Assembly (NCBI GenBank): GCA_013152325.1
Contig: JAADGN010000154.1
Coordinates: 1-48,140 of the forward strand
Reading direction: 5' to 3'
Length of the DNA stretch: 48,140 bases
Origin: Chloroflexota bacterium
GTDB taxonomy: Bacteria > Chloroflexota > Anaerolineae > Anaerolineales > Villigracilaceae
How positions within the stretch are numbered: the first letter of the stretch is position 1; the number at the start of each line of letters is the position of its first letter. The notes under the pieces are model-generated. The model made no database searches, was not told the origin of the DNA, and saw only the letters and a list, made by a program, of their open reading frames with translations. The position numbers and the translations under genes are program-made. Of this stretch, positions 1 to 8,194 are shown one piece after another.

Positions 1-1
1 A

Positions 2-44
2 CCCCGATCCACATTCTCATCTCGTAAATGAGACTGAATCGGGG
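2..44. other. Hairpin at the left edge
   Basis: CCCCGAT at 2-8 is complementary to ATCGGGG at 38-44, with a second inner pairing of TCTCAT (15-20) with ATGAGA (28-33). No T-run follows on either strand, so it is not a standard terminator. It could be the end of an upstream gene or an RNA structure cut by the window edge. Confidence 0.4.
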
Positions 45-126
45 CGCACGGCGGTGGAGTCTATCAGGTTTCCAGATGGGCGTCAAGGCTTGGCCTGCAA
101 AAAATTTTGCGGTTTGCAACTCGCGC

Positions 127-155
127 TTGACAAACCCGCATTTTACAGGTATATT
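127..155 (+). promoter_or_regulatory. Strong sigma70-type promoter for the ATPase operon
   Basis: A perfect -35 TTGACA (127-132) is followed after exactly 17 bases by TATATT (150-155). The start codon of the next gene is 29 bases beyond the -10. The LexA-like palindrome overlaps the -10 and the expected transcription start. Confidence 0.75.
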
Positions 156-173
156 AGAACAAACGTTCTAATA
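152..173. promoter_or_regulatory. LexA-like (SOS) operator
   Basis: TATTAGAAC (152-160) and GTTCTAATA (165-173) form a perfect 9-base inverted repeat around AAAC. The core GAAC-N4-GTTC is the pattern of Gram-positive LexA (Cheo) boxes. Its position over the -10 of a strong promoter is what a repressor site needs. That LexA binds here is inferred; no lexA gene is in the window. Confidence 0.6.
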
Positions 174-183
174 AGGTGATCCT

Positions 184-990
184 GTGGACTCTCCCCAAAA
201 ACACTACGCCCTAGCCATCGAAGCTCTCGAAGAATTGACAGCCGAACTCGTGACGGTTCAGCCGCGTTCCAAACCGTCAGCGCCCATCCCGATTCGTCCC
301 GCCCTCGAGCAGGTTCTCGACGATCTCAGCCCGCTGCCGCGCGAAGCGCTCTTCCTGGGAGCAGCCTACGACGGTCTGCCCGTCCTGCTCAATTTGCGCG
401 ACCCCGCCCCCGGCCCCATCCTGGTCGCCGGAGACGCCGGTTCCGGCAAAACAGCTCTCTTGCAAATGGTCGCACAGGCCGCAACGTTCATGCACGACTC
501 TAAAAGCGTGCAGTTCGGCGTCGTGACCAACTATCCCGACGAGTGGCAGAGCTTCGGCGGGCTGCCCAACTGCGCAGGCGTCTTCCCGACCTACCACAAC
601 GCGGCCATGGATTTCATCCTGAGCCTGACCGACTGGGCGCACAATAATCGCGGCGGCAAGCAGTCTGTGCTGTTGCTGCTGGACGACCTGGAATCCATGA
701 CCCACATTGACCCCGAAGACCAGCAAAACCTTCGCTGGCTGCTGCTGCGCGGCCCCAACCGTCACGTTTGGCCAATCGTCACGCTGAACGCCGGGCGGAC
801 GGGCGAGGTGCTGCCCTGGCTGGACGCATTTCGGACGCGACTTTTTGGGCAGATCCGCAATGCCGCCGAAGCGGAAGCGCTTGTCCCGGCGCGCGGGGCG
901 AACTTGAATGCGCTGGAGCCAGGGCTGGAGTTCAAGCTGCGCGAGGGCAAACGCTGGCTCCGCTTCTGGATCCCATCCTTTAAATCATGA
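184..990 (+). CDS. P-loop ATPase, FtsK/HerA-like, probably SOS-controlled
   Basis: The 268-residue protein has a Walker A motif GDAGSGKT (residues 83-90) and a Walker B-like hydrophobic strand ending in DD (about 167-168), the core of a RecA/FtsK-type ATPase fold. The N-terminal 80 residues are a basic and acidic leader without a recognised domain, and no membrane segment is seen. The GTG start is chosen because AAGGTGAT sits a few bases upstream and just past the -10/LexA-like operator. It is followed after 11 bases by a small gene, with its stop TGA merging into that gene's AGGAG site, so the two form an operon. A role in DNA damage handling is inferred only from the operator. Confidence 0.6.
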   Translation: MDSPQKHYALAIEALEELTAELVTVQPRSKPSAPIPIRPALEQVLDDLSPLPREALFLGAAYDGLPVLLNLRDPAPGPILVAGDAGSGKTALLQMVAQAATFMHDSKSVQFGVVTNYPDEWQSFGGLPNCAGVFPTYHNAAMDFILSLTDWAHNNRGGKQSVLLLLDDLESMTHIDPEDQQNLRWLLLRGPNRHVWPIVTLNAGRTGEVLPWLDAFRTRLFGQIRNAAEAEALVPARGANLNALEPGLEFKLREGKRWLRFWIPSFKS

Positions 991-1001
991 GGAGATAAAA
1001 A

Positions 1002-1253
1002 ATGCACGCAGGAATGTTATGGTTTGACAACGACCCCAAGACGACCCTGACAGCCAAGGTGTCCAAAGCCGCAGACTATTACCGCCAGAAATACGGACGC
1101 ACTCCCGACCTTTGCCTGGTCAATCCGCGCATGCTGCCGGAGAAAAAACCGCCGGAGGGGAAAATCGCCATCCGCCCATACCAACCGATCCTGCCCGGCC
1201 ACCTGTGGATCGGCATAGACGACAGCCGCTTCAAGGGCAAAGCCAAGAACTAA
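1002..1253 (+). CDS. Small conserved-looking protein coupled to the ATPase
   Basis: The 83-residue protein has no membrane segment and no family I recognise. It contains a Tyr/Arg-rich helix in the middle (KAADYYRQKYGR) and a Pro-rich second half ending in a Lys/Asn-rich tail. GAGGAGATAAAAA lies directly before the ATG and overlaps the stop of the preceding ATPase gene, so the pair should be co-transcribed and may be translationally coupled. It would then share the LexA-like control of the ATPase. Function unknown. Confidence 0.6.
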   Translation: MHAGMLWFDNDPKTTLTAKVSKAADYYRQKYGRTPDLCLVNPRMLPEKKPPEGKIAIRPYQPILPGHLWIGIDDSRFKGKAKN

Positions 1254-1290
1254 CTCACAAGAACCAGCTCAAATGAACTAACTCATAATG

Positions 1291-1323
1291 AAGATGTCCG
1301 ACAGTTGAACTGTCGGACATCTT
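1291..1323 (+). terminator. Long hairpin ending the ATPase operon
   Basis: AAGATGTCCGACAGTT (1291-1306) and its exact complement (1308-1323) form a 16-base inverted repeat with almost no loop. The bases after it (CTGGCGTTTCTTTC) are only moderately T-rich. It lies between two convergent genes and may work in both directions. Confidence 0.55.
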
Positions 1324-1376
1324 CTGGCGTTTCTTTCGAAGCGGGGCGAACTTGCCAGACCCATCCCCCTTGATGT

Positions 1377-1739
1377 TTACATCGCCACCACCATCGCAAC
1401 GGCATGAGAACGACTGTGGCTCAGACTGATCGACCAGGCAGACAAGCCCTGCTCATCCGCCAGACGCGCGGCCGCGCCGTGCAGGTGCAGGGTCGGCCTG
1501 CCGTTTTCGTCATGGCGAATCTCGATCTCCTGCCAGGCGATCGCGCCAATGCCGCAGCCCAGCGCTTTGGCCGCGGCCTCTTTGGCCGCAAAACGCGCCG
1601 CCAGCGACTCGGCGCGTCCGGCGCAATCTTCCAGCTCCTGCAAGGTGAAAACGCGGCGCAGGAAACGCCCTCCATGCCGCTCGATCACGCCGTGCAGGCG
1701 GGCGATTTCGATGATGTCAATGCCGGTTGCGAGTTTCAT
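1377..1739 (-). CDS. acpS: Holo-[acyl-carrier-protein] synthase
   Basis: AcpS transfers 4'-phosphopantetheine from CoA to the serine of acyl carrier protein and works as a cytosolic trimer. The protein shows the two family signatures: GIDIIEI near the N-terminus (Asp binds Mg2+) and RFAAKEAAAKALG in the middle (Glu and Lys of the active site). At about 120 residues it has the normal length. The start is uncertain. The ATG at 1739 gives MKLATGIDIIEI, while a GTG four codons upstream is possible but sits only two bases from GGGAGG. It follows the M16 peptidase gene in the same direction after about 50 bases. Confidence 0.9.
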   Translation of the reverse strand: MKLATGIDIIEIARLHGVIERHGGRFLRRVFTLQELEDCAGRAESLAARFAAKEAAAKALGCGIGAIAWQEIEIRHDENGRPTLHLHGAAARLADEQGLSAWSISLSHSRSHAVAMVVAM

Positions 1740-1787
1740 CCTGTTTCCCACGACCTCCCGCGGGTCAACCCTGCGGGAGATTAATTT

Positions 1788-3077
1788 TCACGGCCCCGCG
1801 GTCGCGATGGCAAGTTTGTCCGGGTGAATATACTTGCGAGCCGCGGCCAGCACGCTCTCCGGCGTAACGGCGTGCACCAAGGCGGGGTAGCGGCGGTAAT
1901 AGTCCAGCCCCAGGTCATAGCGTTCGATGTTAAGCAGCGCGCCCGCCACGGCATTCGACTCCAGCGAAAGCGGCAGGCGGCCGACGAAATTGGTCTGACT
2001 GTCGAGCAGTTCCTCGGCAGTGACGCCCCGCTCCACAAAACGCTTCAATTCTTCGACGATCAGATCGGTCGCTTTCTGGACGTTGGCCGGATTCACCCCC
2101 GCGCTGACGTACCAGCCCCCCGGGCCAATACCCGCGCTCAGGCTGGAGTAGGCGTAATACGCCAGGCCGGAACGCTCGCGGACGACGTCCCCGATACGGC
2201 CCATCAGCCCAAACTGTCCCAGGACAGAGTTGCCCAGCGAGGCAGCCAAATAGTCCGGGTCGCGCCGCGATGGACCGGACGTGCCCATCACGATATCGGC
2301 CTGAGATTTGCCGGGAATGGCGTGGTGCCGCCGCACCGTCTCACCAAGCGGTTCAAGCGGCGGCAGCGGCGGCGTATCCGGCTGACCGGGATTCTGCCAA
2401 TCGCCCAGCACACTCGTCACCTGTGCAACCGCGTCTTCCGGCTCCACCGCGCCGACAATGGCGATGACCATCCCCTTCGGGCCATAATGGCGGCGGTGAA
2501 AATCCACCAGGTCGTCCCGCGTGATGGCCTGCACGGTCTCCGGGAAGCCGTCTTCGGGGCGGCCGTACGGATGACCATCGTAGACGATCTGGTCGAAAAT
2601 CAGCGAGGCCATATCGGACGTATCCTGGGCGCGGATGGCTAGGCCGGTCAGCCATTGGGCGCGCAGCCGCTCGACCTGCTCATCGGGGAAAACCGGCTGA
2701 CGCATCGCTTCGGAAAGCAAATCGAGCAAGAGCGGCAAATCTTCTGCCAGCGCACGCCCGCTAAAACTGGCCGTGTGCGTCCGGCCGCTGAAGCCCAGGC
2801 TCGCGCCGACAGATTCGAGCGCGTCGTAGATGCCCTGAAAATCGCGTCCCTGCGTGCCGCGCATCAAGGCCGTGGCGGTAAAATCGGCCAGGCCCAGTTT
2901 CTCATCCGGGTCAAAGAGCGCGCCCGCCTGAACATATCCGCTGACGACAATCGAGGGGCTGTTGAAATTGGTGCGGCACAAGATCGTAATGCCGTTGGAG
3001 AGCACGGTACGGACGATATCGTCTGGGCCGGGAAAGGATTGCGGATTGACAGTTTGCGATTGACGATTGCGGCTCAT
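1788..3077 (-). CDS. M16-family peptidase-like subunit, non-catalytic
   Basis: This 429-residue protein has the two-lobe M16 (pitrilysin/processing peptidase) architecture, recognisable from VLSNGITILCRTN at the start and the GHPYGRPEDGFPETVQAI stretch. The zinc motif HxxEH is lost: by alignment with the neighbouring paralogue, D65, A68 and T69 stand where His, Glu and His should be. It is therefore probably the inactive partner of a heterodimer with the gene just upstream, as in bacterial and mitochondrial processing peptidase pairs. The ATG at 3077 overlaps the stop of that gene by four bases (ATGA) and has an AGGAG site, so the two are translationally coupled. Confidence 0.85.
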   Translation of the reverse strand: MSRNRQSQTVNPQSFPGPDDIVRTVLSNGITILCRTNFNSPSIVVSGYVQAGALFDPDEKLGLADFTATALMRGTQGRDFQGIYDALESVGASLGFSGRTHTASFSGRALAEDLPLLLDLLSEAMRQPVFPDEQVERLRAQWLTGLAIRAQDTSDMASLIFDQIVYDGHPYGRPEDGFPETVQAITRDDLVDFHRRHYGPKGMVIAIVGAVEPEDAVAQVTSVLGDWQNPGQPDTPPLPPLEPLGETVRRHHAIPGKSQADIVMGTSGPSRRDPDYLAASLGNSVLGQFGLMGRIGDVVRERSGLAYYAYSSLSAGIGPGGWYVSAGVNPANVQKATDLIVEELKRFVERGVTAEELLDSQTNFVGRLPLSLESNAVAGALLNIERYDLGLDYYRRYPALVHAVTPESVLAAARKYIHPDKLAIATAGP

Positions 3078-4363
3078 GAGGCCTCTCCTGTATTGGTTGG
3101 GATGTAGGTTCCGACCACCCGACTCTGCGGGCGCAAGTATTGCTGCGCCACACGCTGCACGTCGGCAGGCGTGACTTCCGCAAGCTTCTCCAGATAAGTC
3201 AGGAACCAATCGTAATCGGCAAACATCTCGGCGTAGCCCATCCAGAAGGCCTGGTTGGTGACGCTCTCGCTGCCATAAGCGAACAGGGCGCGCGCCTGCT
3301 TGACGGCACGCGCGACTTCGTCGGGGGAGACCGGTTCGTCCTGGACGCGTTTGATCTCGTCGTCCAGGGCGGTCAGCGCATCCTCTGCTTTGCGCTGAGG
3401 GTGAATGGTCATCGTGATGGTGTACAGATACGGGTCGATCGTGGCCTGCGCCCCGCCGTGCACGCTGACGGCCAACTCCTTTTCGACCAGGGCCCGGTAC
3501 AGGCGGGAGGTCTTGTTGGAGATGCCGCCGCCGAACATGTTCAGGCTGCTGGGGCCGGCCATGAGACTGTCGAGCACGGTTAACGGGAAGAAATCGGGGG
3601 CGGTCGCGGCCGGGAAACGGTAAGCAAGCTGAACGTAGGTCGTTTCGCCCGGCCCTTCGACGGAGAGCCGGATCTCGCCGCGCTGATCCGGTTCGGGGCG
3701 CGCCAGCCGCGCCGGGTCCGCGCCAGCCGGGATCGGTCCATAAAGTTCCTGAATGCGGGCCAGCATCGCCTCCGTTTCGAAGTCGCCGGCTACGGCCATG
3801 ACAGCGTTGTTGGGCACGTAATAGGTGCGATAGTGGTTGTAAAGGTCGTCGCGAGACATGGCGTGCAAGTCGGCCAGGTCGCCGATGACCTTGTGATGAT
3901 AGGAATGCACACGGAAAGCGGCCGCCTGCACCACCTCGCCAAGCCGAAAGAGCGGCTCGTTCTCATTGCCCTCACGCTCGGAGATGACCACCGTGCGCTC
4001 AGAGGCGACCTCGTCCGGGTCGAAGGCGCTGTTGACCATGCGGTCGGCCTCCAGGCGCAGGGACAGGTCAATTTTGTCAGCGGGCATGGTCTCGAAATAA
4101 GTCGTCCAATCGAGGTAGGTGAAGGCGTTCCACACGCCGCCTTCGCGGGAGATGGCTTTATCGAGCACGCTGGCCGGGAATTGGGGCGTACCCTTGAATT
4201 GCATATGCTCGACCCAGTGCGAGACGCCCGTCCGACCGGGGACCTCGTCCCGCGAACCGACGCGGTACCAGAGCCAACAGCTGATGAGCGGCGCGGTGTG
4301 TATTTCTTTTAGCAAAACTTGTAAACCGTTGGAAAGGGTGGTCTTCGTCAATTGGTCAGTCAT
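3074..4363 (-). CDS. M16-family zinc peptidase, catalytic subunit
   Basis: The 429-residue protein begins with a typical M16 strand (TLSNGLQVLLKE) and carries the inverted zinc motif HWVEH (residues 49-53), with an acidic stretch EGNENEP further on that could supply the distal Glu ligand. These peptidases cleave short peptides or presequences inside a clamshell chamber. No signal peptide is seen, so the enzyme is probably cytosolic. The ATG at 4363 has GGAGAG seven bases upstream. It is the first gene of a coupled pair with the non-catalytic homologue. The membrane-protein gene ending 31 bases upstream may belong to the same transcript. Confidence 0.88.
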   Translation of the reverse strand: MTDQLTKTTLSNGLQVLLKEIHTAPLISCWLWYRVGSRDEVPGRTGVSHWVEHMQFKGTPQFPASVLDKAISREGGVWNAFTYLDWTTYFETMPADKIDLSLRLEADRMVNSAFDPDEVASERTVVISEREGNENEPLFRLGEVVQAAAFRVHSYHHKVIGDLADLHAMSRDDLYNHYRTYYVPNNAVMAVAGDFETEAMLARIQELYGPIPAGADPARLARPEPDQRGEIRLSVEGPGETTYVQLAYRFPAATAPDFFPLTVLDSLMAGPSSLNMFGGGISNKTSRLYRALVEKELAVSVHGGAQATIDPYLYTITMTIHPQRKAEDALTALDDEIKRVQDEPVSPDEVARAVKQARALFAYGSESVTNQAFWMGYAEMFADYDWFLTYLEKLAEVTPADVQRVAQQYLRPQSRVVGTYIPTNTGEAS

Positions 4364-4394
4364 AACTCTCCATGGGAACAGATAAAGGGGAAAT

Positions 4395-5219
4395 TTACGG
4401 GCAAATCGGCAAATCATCCAGCGAGGTAGCATTCGGCTCGACCAGGCAATACAACGGCTCGAGCACTTCCTGCAGGCCCACGAACGGCTCGTGCAAATCG
4501 GTTTCGTTCAAGGCGATGTCCACCGGCACATCCAGGGAAATGGGGATGCTGGTGTCCACCGGGACGGTCAGGTTGAGAATGATCGGCAAAACCGTCCCGG
4601 CCGGCAACGTTACAGTGGCAGGCGCGTTGATATCGAACAAAGCCGTGTCAATGCTAACGTAGGCTCCGTTGATGGTTACATCCTGGCTCAAAATGACGTC
4701 GGTTTGCTGGCTCAACTGGAGGTCGAACTGTACGGGGATTTCCGCCTCTACCGTGATGTCCTTTTTTATGTGCGCGGCATCCATTTTTTCAAAATTTCCG
4801 TACAATCCGCCCAGCAGTTCTTTGCCCATGCCCAGGTCAACGCCCTCGGGGATCTGTATCATGCTGACATTTTGCAGCACAGCCAGCAAGGCCGCCAGCA
4901 AAACCACGTTGATCAGCATGGAAACAACGCTGGCCACCGTCCAGAAGGCGTGCAAGATTTTCTCCCACCGGAAAACAGGCTTTTTCTCGCTCGCCTTCTT
5001 GCCGGAAGAAGCCGGCATGAAATCCGGCTTCGGCTCGGGCTCGGCTTTCGAGGCGGCCCTGGGTAATTTCGCAAGCGGCGAATCGTCCCTGGCCTGTGGA
5101 GGCTCTCCATCGGATGATGAGAGGATATTCCGCAAGCGATGGCTGGGGTTGTTATGTTTTGGCTCAGGCTGTTCGGATGGCTGTTTGGATTGGGGCTCAT
5201 TCGAATCGGGCAGTTTCAT
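4395..5219 (-). CDS. Single-pass membrane protein with Pro/Lys-rich cytoplasmic tail
   Basis: The 274-residue protein has no recognised family. The first 85 residues are hydrophilic and low-complexity (many Pro, Lys, Glu, Ser). A single long hydrophobic segment follows (around residues 95-120, WTVASVVSMLINVVLLAALL). The remaining 150 residues are beta-rich with repeated hydrophobic/Asp-Val pairs and should lie outside. The last 25 residues contain two Cys that could form a disulfide. The ATG at 5219 is preferred over an upstream one because AGGAGG lies six bases before it. It precedes the M16 pair in the same direction. A divergent promoter region separates it from the lipoprotein gene. Confidence 0.7.
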   Translation of the reverse strand: MKLPDSNEPQSKQPSEQPEPKHNNPSHRLRNILSSSDGEPPQARDDSPLAKLPRAASKAEPEPKPDFMPASSGKKASEKKPVFRWEKILHAFWTVASVVSMLINVVLLAALLAVLQNVSMIQIPEGVDLGMGKELLGGLYGNFEKMDAAHIKKDITVEAEIPVQFDLQLSQQTDVILSQDVTINGAYVSIDTALFDINAPATVTLPAGTVLPIILNLTVPVDTSIPISLDVPVDIALNETDLHEPFVGLQEVLEPLYCLVEPNATSLDDLPICP

Positions 5220-5308
5220 CAAATTCCTCCTGAATTCGACGGCGGTCACTTCCCCGTAATATTAGCACAGAGTGACAAAATACGCCGGGAAAAAACCTGT
5301 TTTGGGAC

Positions 5309-5337
5309 TTGTAGATTAACCTGCCACACTCTATAAT
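5309..5337 (+). promoter_or_regulatory. Promoter of the lipoprotein gene
   Basis: TTGTAG (5309-5314), a 17-base spacer and a perfect TATAAT (5332-5337) lie 45 bases before the ATG of the lipoprotein gene. Confidence 0.65.
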
Positions 5338-5382
5338 CAAAACTGAAGAGCATACTTGTCATTTTGAGAGGAGAATTAGAGT

Positions 5383-6348
5383 ATGAACACACCCAAGCAA
5401 ATACTGCTAACCATCTTTGCCGTCAGCACAATACTCCTTACTTCCTGCAATCTCCCAACAAGCGCGCCCACGCCGACCGGGGAAACAAATCCTGTTGCCA
5501 CTTCCGTAGCCCAGACCGCGGCAGTGGTTATGACACAGGCTGCGAGAAATGCCACACAACCGCCCCCCGCAGCGCCGACAACGGCGGTTGCGCCGTCTGA
5601 TGTTCCCACAAACGCGCCTGCCCCCCCTACGGCTACCAAAACGCCCATCCCGTGCAACCGGGCCAGCTTCGTATCAGACGTCACCTACGCCGACGGCACG
5701 AAAGTGCCAGCCGACACCACATTCACAAAAACCTGGCGGTTGAAAAACACCGGCTCCTGCCCGTGGACATCCGGCTACGTGTTGATCTTCGACCACGGCG
5801 ACGCGATGAACGCGCCGGCCAGCGTCCCCGTTACAGCCGGAACCGTTGCCCCCGGCGCCACCGTGGACATTTCCGTGAACCTGAAATCACCGGTCGCTCC
5901 GGGCACGTACCAGGGCTTCTTCAAGCTGCGCTCATCGGACAATATCGTCTTCGGGATCAACGCAGACGCCCAGGGCCCCTTCTGGGTCAAGATCGTTGTG
6001 CCCACACCCACGCCCACCCCCACCACACCGCCGCCTGCGGCCGGAGATTTACACATTATTGAAATCTTCATGTCCACACAATTTGAAGTTGTGATCCGTG
6101 TAGGGACAACCCCGACGGGCAGTTTGAGCGGCAATTTCCAGTACACGGTCTACGCCGATGGATCGCAGGTGGCGCAAGGAAGTTGTGCGGTTCCTGCTGG
6201 CAGCAGCGCTTGCTGGACCGGTTACAAAGTCAGCGGGTCGCAATCCATTCAAGCGGTGATCGATTCGAACAACAGCATTGCAGAATCCAATGAAGGCAAC
6301 AACTCGCTGACCGTGACTTGCAACAAGGCAACGCTTATCTGCAACTGA
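5383..6348 (+). CDS. Lipoprotein with NBR1-type Ig domain and CARDB-like domain
   Basis: The 321-residue protein starts with a lipoprotein signal peptide whose lipobox is LTSC (Cys at about 22). A 65-residue Pro/Thr/Ala-rich stalk follows. Residues about 90-205 match the Ig-like central domain first known from the autophagy receptor NBR1, with the signature TWRLKNTGSCPW and the PVAPGTYQGFFKL strand. A second Pro/Thr linker leads to a CARDB-like beta-domain (about 225-321) with the SNNSIAESNEGNNS turn and paired Cys. It should be anchored on the outer face of the cell membrane and bind a ligand or partner; the partner is unknown. AGGAG precedes the ATG. It has its own promoter. Confidence 0.82.
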   Translation: MNTPKQILLTIFAVSTILLTSCNLPTSAPTPTGETNPVATSVAQTAAVVMTQAARNATQPPPAAPTTAVAPSDVPTNAPAPPTATKTPIPCNRASFVSDVTYADGTKVPADTTFTKTWRLKNTGSCPWTSGYVLIFDHGDAMNAPASVPVTAGTVAPGATVDISVNLKSPVAPGTYQGFFKLRSSDNIVFGINADAQGPFWVKIVVPTPTPTPTTPPPAAGDLHIIEIFMSTQFEVVIRVGTTPTGSLSGNFQYTVYADGSQVAQGSCAVPAGSSACWTGYKVSGSQSIQAVIDSNNSIAESNEGNNSLTVTCNKATLICN

Positions 6349-6446
6349 CCTGCTTTTTGACAAAACGAAGGACGGCAGTGCAATGGCAGTTTCCCATCCC
6401 GGGAGTACGCGAAACTGGTCAGGCTGACATCACAACAGGAGCAAAC

Positions 6447-7775
6447 ATGACCGACGACAAAAAATATCTGGTCGCAGTGGTCGGCGCAGGGCCGGCAGGA
6501 CTGTTCGCCGCTCGCGAATTGGCCGCCCAGGGAGCACACGTCGTACTCTTCAACCGCGACATCAAACCCGGCGGGCTGGCCGAATACGGCATCTACCCTG
6601 ACAAACACGCCATGAAAAACGGCCTGCGCAAGCGATTCCGTCAGGTGCTCGCCATGCCCGGCATCGACTACTGCGGCAACGTGACCATCGGTCAGCAGGG
6701 CGACCTGTCGCTGGACGATCTGCGCGCGCTCGGCTTCCAGGCCATCCTGGTCACGACCGGCGCGCAGGGCACCAAATGGCTCGGCCTGCCGGGCGAAGAC
6801 CTGGAGGGCGTCTACCACGCCAAAGACGTGGTCTACTTCTACAACAAACTGCCGCCCTTCGACCAGCGGAAATTCCGTTTCGGGCCGCGCTGCATCATCG
6901 TCGGCGCGGGCAACGTGATGGTCGATATCGCCCGCTATCTGATCCGTGAAGCCAAAGTGGACGAGGTGATCACGCTCGTGCGCCGAGGCCCGGCGGAGAT
7001 CAAGTTCACCAAAAAAGAGATGAGCTACGTGATCGCCAACCTTGATCTGGACGCGCTCGAGGCCGAGATCAGCCGCGTCGCGCCGAACATGCGCGAGGTC
7101 GGGCAAGACCCGCTCGCCGCCAAAGCCAACATCCTGGCTGCGCTGCCCAAAGCTGCCCCCAAGGTCTCCGAGACGCGCTTCCGCTTCGAGTTCCTGACCT
7201 CGCCCAAACAAATGCTGGGAGACGATCAAAAACGCCTGACCGCCGTGGAAGTGGAGGACAACAAGTTGGTGCTCAAGGACGGCGTCACCAAGCCGCGCGG
7301 CACGGGGCGCATCCGCAGGCTGGAAGCGGAGACGATCATCTTCGCCATCGGCGACAAGGTGGACGAGACATTTGGGCTGCCGGTCGAGTGGGGCGAATTC
7401 GTCAAGAACCCTGAGCCGCGCTTCCCGGTGGACGGCAATTCGTACGAAGCATACGACCCGCAGGCTGCCTCCGTTATCGGCGACGTCTTCGTCGCCGGAT
7501 GGTCGCGCAAGGCCTCCGACGGACTGGTCGGCGTGGCCCACAAGGACGGCATCAACGGCGCCAAGGCCGTCTGGCAGTATCTCGCGACCCTGCAACCCGG
7601 CACGGCAGACACATCCACGCTCATCGCGCGGCTCAAATCCCTGGGCAAACCGGTCGTGGACAACAAAGCCGCCCTGCGCCTGTATGAAGCCGAAAAAGCC
7701 GAGGCCGAATCGCGCGGCCTGGACGAGTTCAAATTCGCCAGCAACGAGGAGATGCTCAAAGCGATACAGCGCTAA
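6447..7775 (+). CDS. FAD-dependent ferredoxin-NADP+ reductase-like oxidoreductase
   Basis: The 442-residue flavoprotein has an N-terminal FAD Rossmann motif (VVGAGPAGLFAARELAAQG), a GGLAEYGIYP segment like that of the glutamate synthase small subunit and adrenodoxin reductase families, and a second dinucleotide motif IIVGAGNVMVDIARYL for NAD(P)H. RRGPAEIKFTKKE, just after it, is close to the adrenodoxin reductase/FprA signature. The C-terminal VFVAGWSRKASDGLVGVAHKDG is the family's closing FAD contact. It probably moves electrons between NAD(P)H and ferredoxin. The ATG at 6447 has CAGGAG upstream; the open frame before it is only the lipoprotein's tail. No partner gene is adjacent. Confidence 0.8.
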   Translation: MTDDKKYLVAVVGAGPAGLFAARELAAQGAHVVLFNRDIKPGGLAEYGIYPDKHAMKNGLRKRFRQVLAMPGIDYCGNVTIGQQGDLSLDDLRALGFQAILVTTGAQGTKWLGLPGEDLEGVYHAKDVVYFYNKLPPFDQRKFRFGPRCIIVGAGNVMVDIARYLIREAKVDEVITLVRRGPAEIKFTKKEMSYVIANLDLDALEAEISRVAPNMREVGQDPLAAKANILAALPKAAPKVSETRFRFEFLTSPKQMLGDDQKRLTAVEVEDNKLVLKDGVTKPRGTGRIRRLEAETIIFAIGDKVDETFGLPVEWGEFVKNPEPRFPVDGNSYEAYDPQAASVIGDVFVAGWSRKASDGLVGVAHKDGINGAKAVWQYLATLQPGTADTSTLIARLKSLGKPVVDNKAALRLYEAEKAEAESRGLDEFKFASNEEMLKAIQR

Positions 7776-7801
7776 GCCCCAACCATTACGAGCGAAATAG
7801 G

Positions 7802-7837
7802 ACGTGCGACGCATTGACGAATGCGTCGCACGTTTTG
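7802..7837 (+). terminator. Rho-independent terminator of the oxidoreductase gene
   Basis: A perfect 14-base stem (ACGTGCGACGCATT at 7802-7815 with 7820-7833) and a GACG loop, followed by TTTT. Confidence 0.9.
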
Positions 7838-7933
7838 TATGCTTCCTGTAAGGAACAAACGCTGTATTTTGGTGTTTAATAAGACAGAAGGTTGACAACA
7901 AATTTGACCCACAATCCTGGAAAGGAGGTTGAT

Positions 7934-8053
7934 ATGTCCCCGGTCATTGTGATTATCACACTCGTATTGGTCATCCTGTTTATGGCGATCAGCCTGCTTC
8001 CCGTGCTGTTCAGCGAACAAGATTACGACTCGCTTGTGCAGCGGCGAGAGTAA
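7934..8053 (+). CDS. 39-residue single-pass membrane peptide
   Basis: The frame runs from an ATG at 7934 to a TAA at 8051. A very strong Shine-Dalgarno sequence (AAAGGAGGTTGAT) precedes the start, and a terminator lies 20 bases past the stop. The predicted product starts MSPVIVIITLVLVILFMAIS and ends in a charged 13-residue tail (EQDYDSLVQRRE). This is one hydrophobic helix of about 20 residues, followed by an acidic then basic cytoplasmic end. It stands alone between two terminators, so it has its own transcript. Function unknown. Small helper subunits of membrane complexes and toxins of type I systems look like this, but nothing here decides it. Confidence 0.65.
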   Translation: MSPVIVIITLVLVILFMAISLLPVLFSEQDYDSLVQRRE

Positions 8054-8072
8054 TGCATACACCGCCGTAACG

Positions 8073-8105
8073 AAGCCCGACAGTTTTCCTGTCGGGCTTA
8101 TTTTT
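8073..8105 (+). terminator. Terminator after the small membrane peptide
   Basis: AAGCCCGACAG (8073-8083) pairs with CTGTCGGGCTT (8089-8099), loop TTTTC, followed by ATTTTT. Confidence 0.9.
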
Positions 8106-8194
8106 ATCCCTCACACCCACAGTGAGCCGTGCAAGGATGCTGCGCGAGATCCCTGCGTGCTGCGCCCCAAATTACAGACTATAATTTCTCAGAC

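Noticed and set aside
6249-7901. 550-residue minus-strand open frame
   Set aside because: It is antisense to the flavoprotein, whose motifs are clear. Long shadow frames are common in GC-rich DNA.
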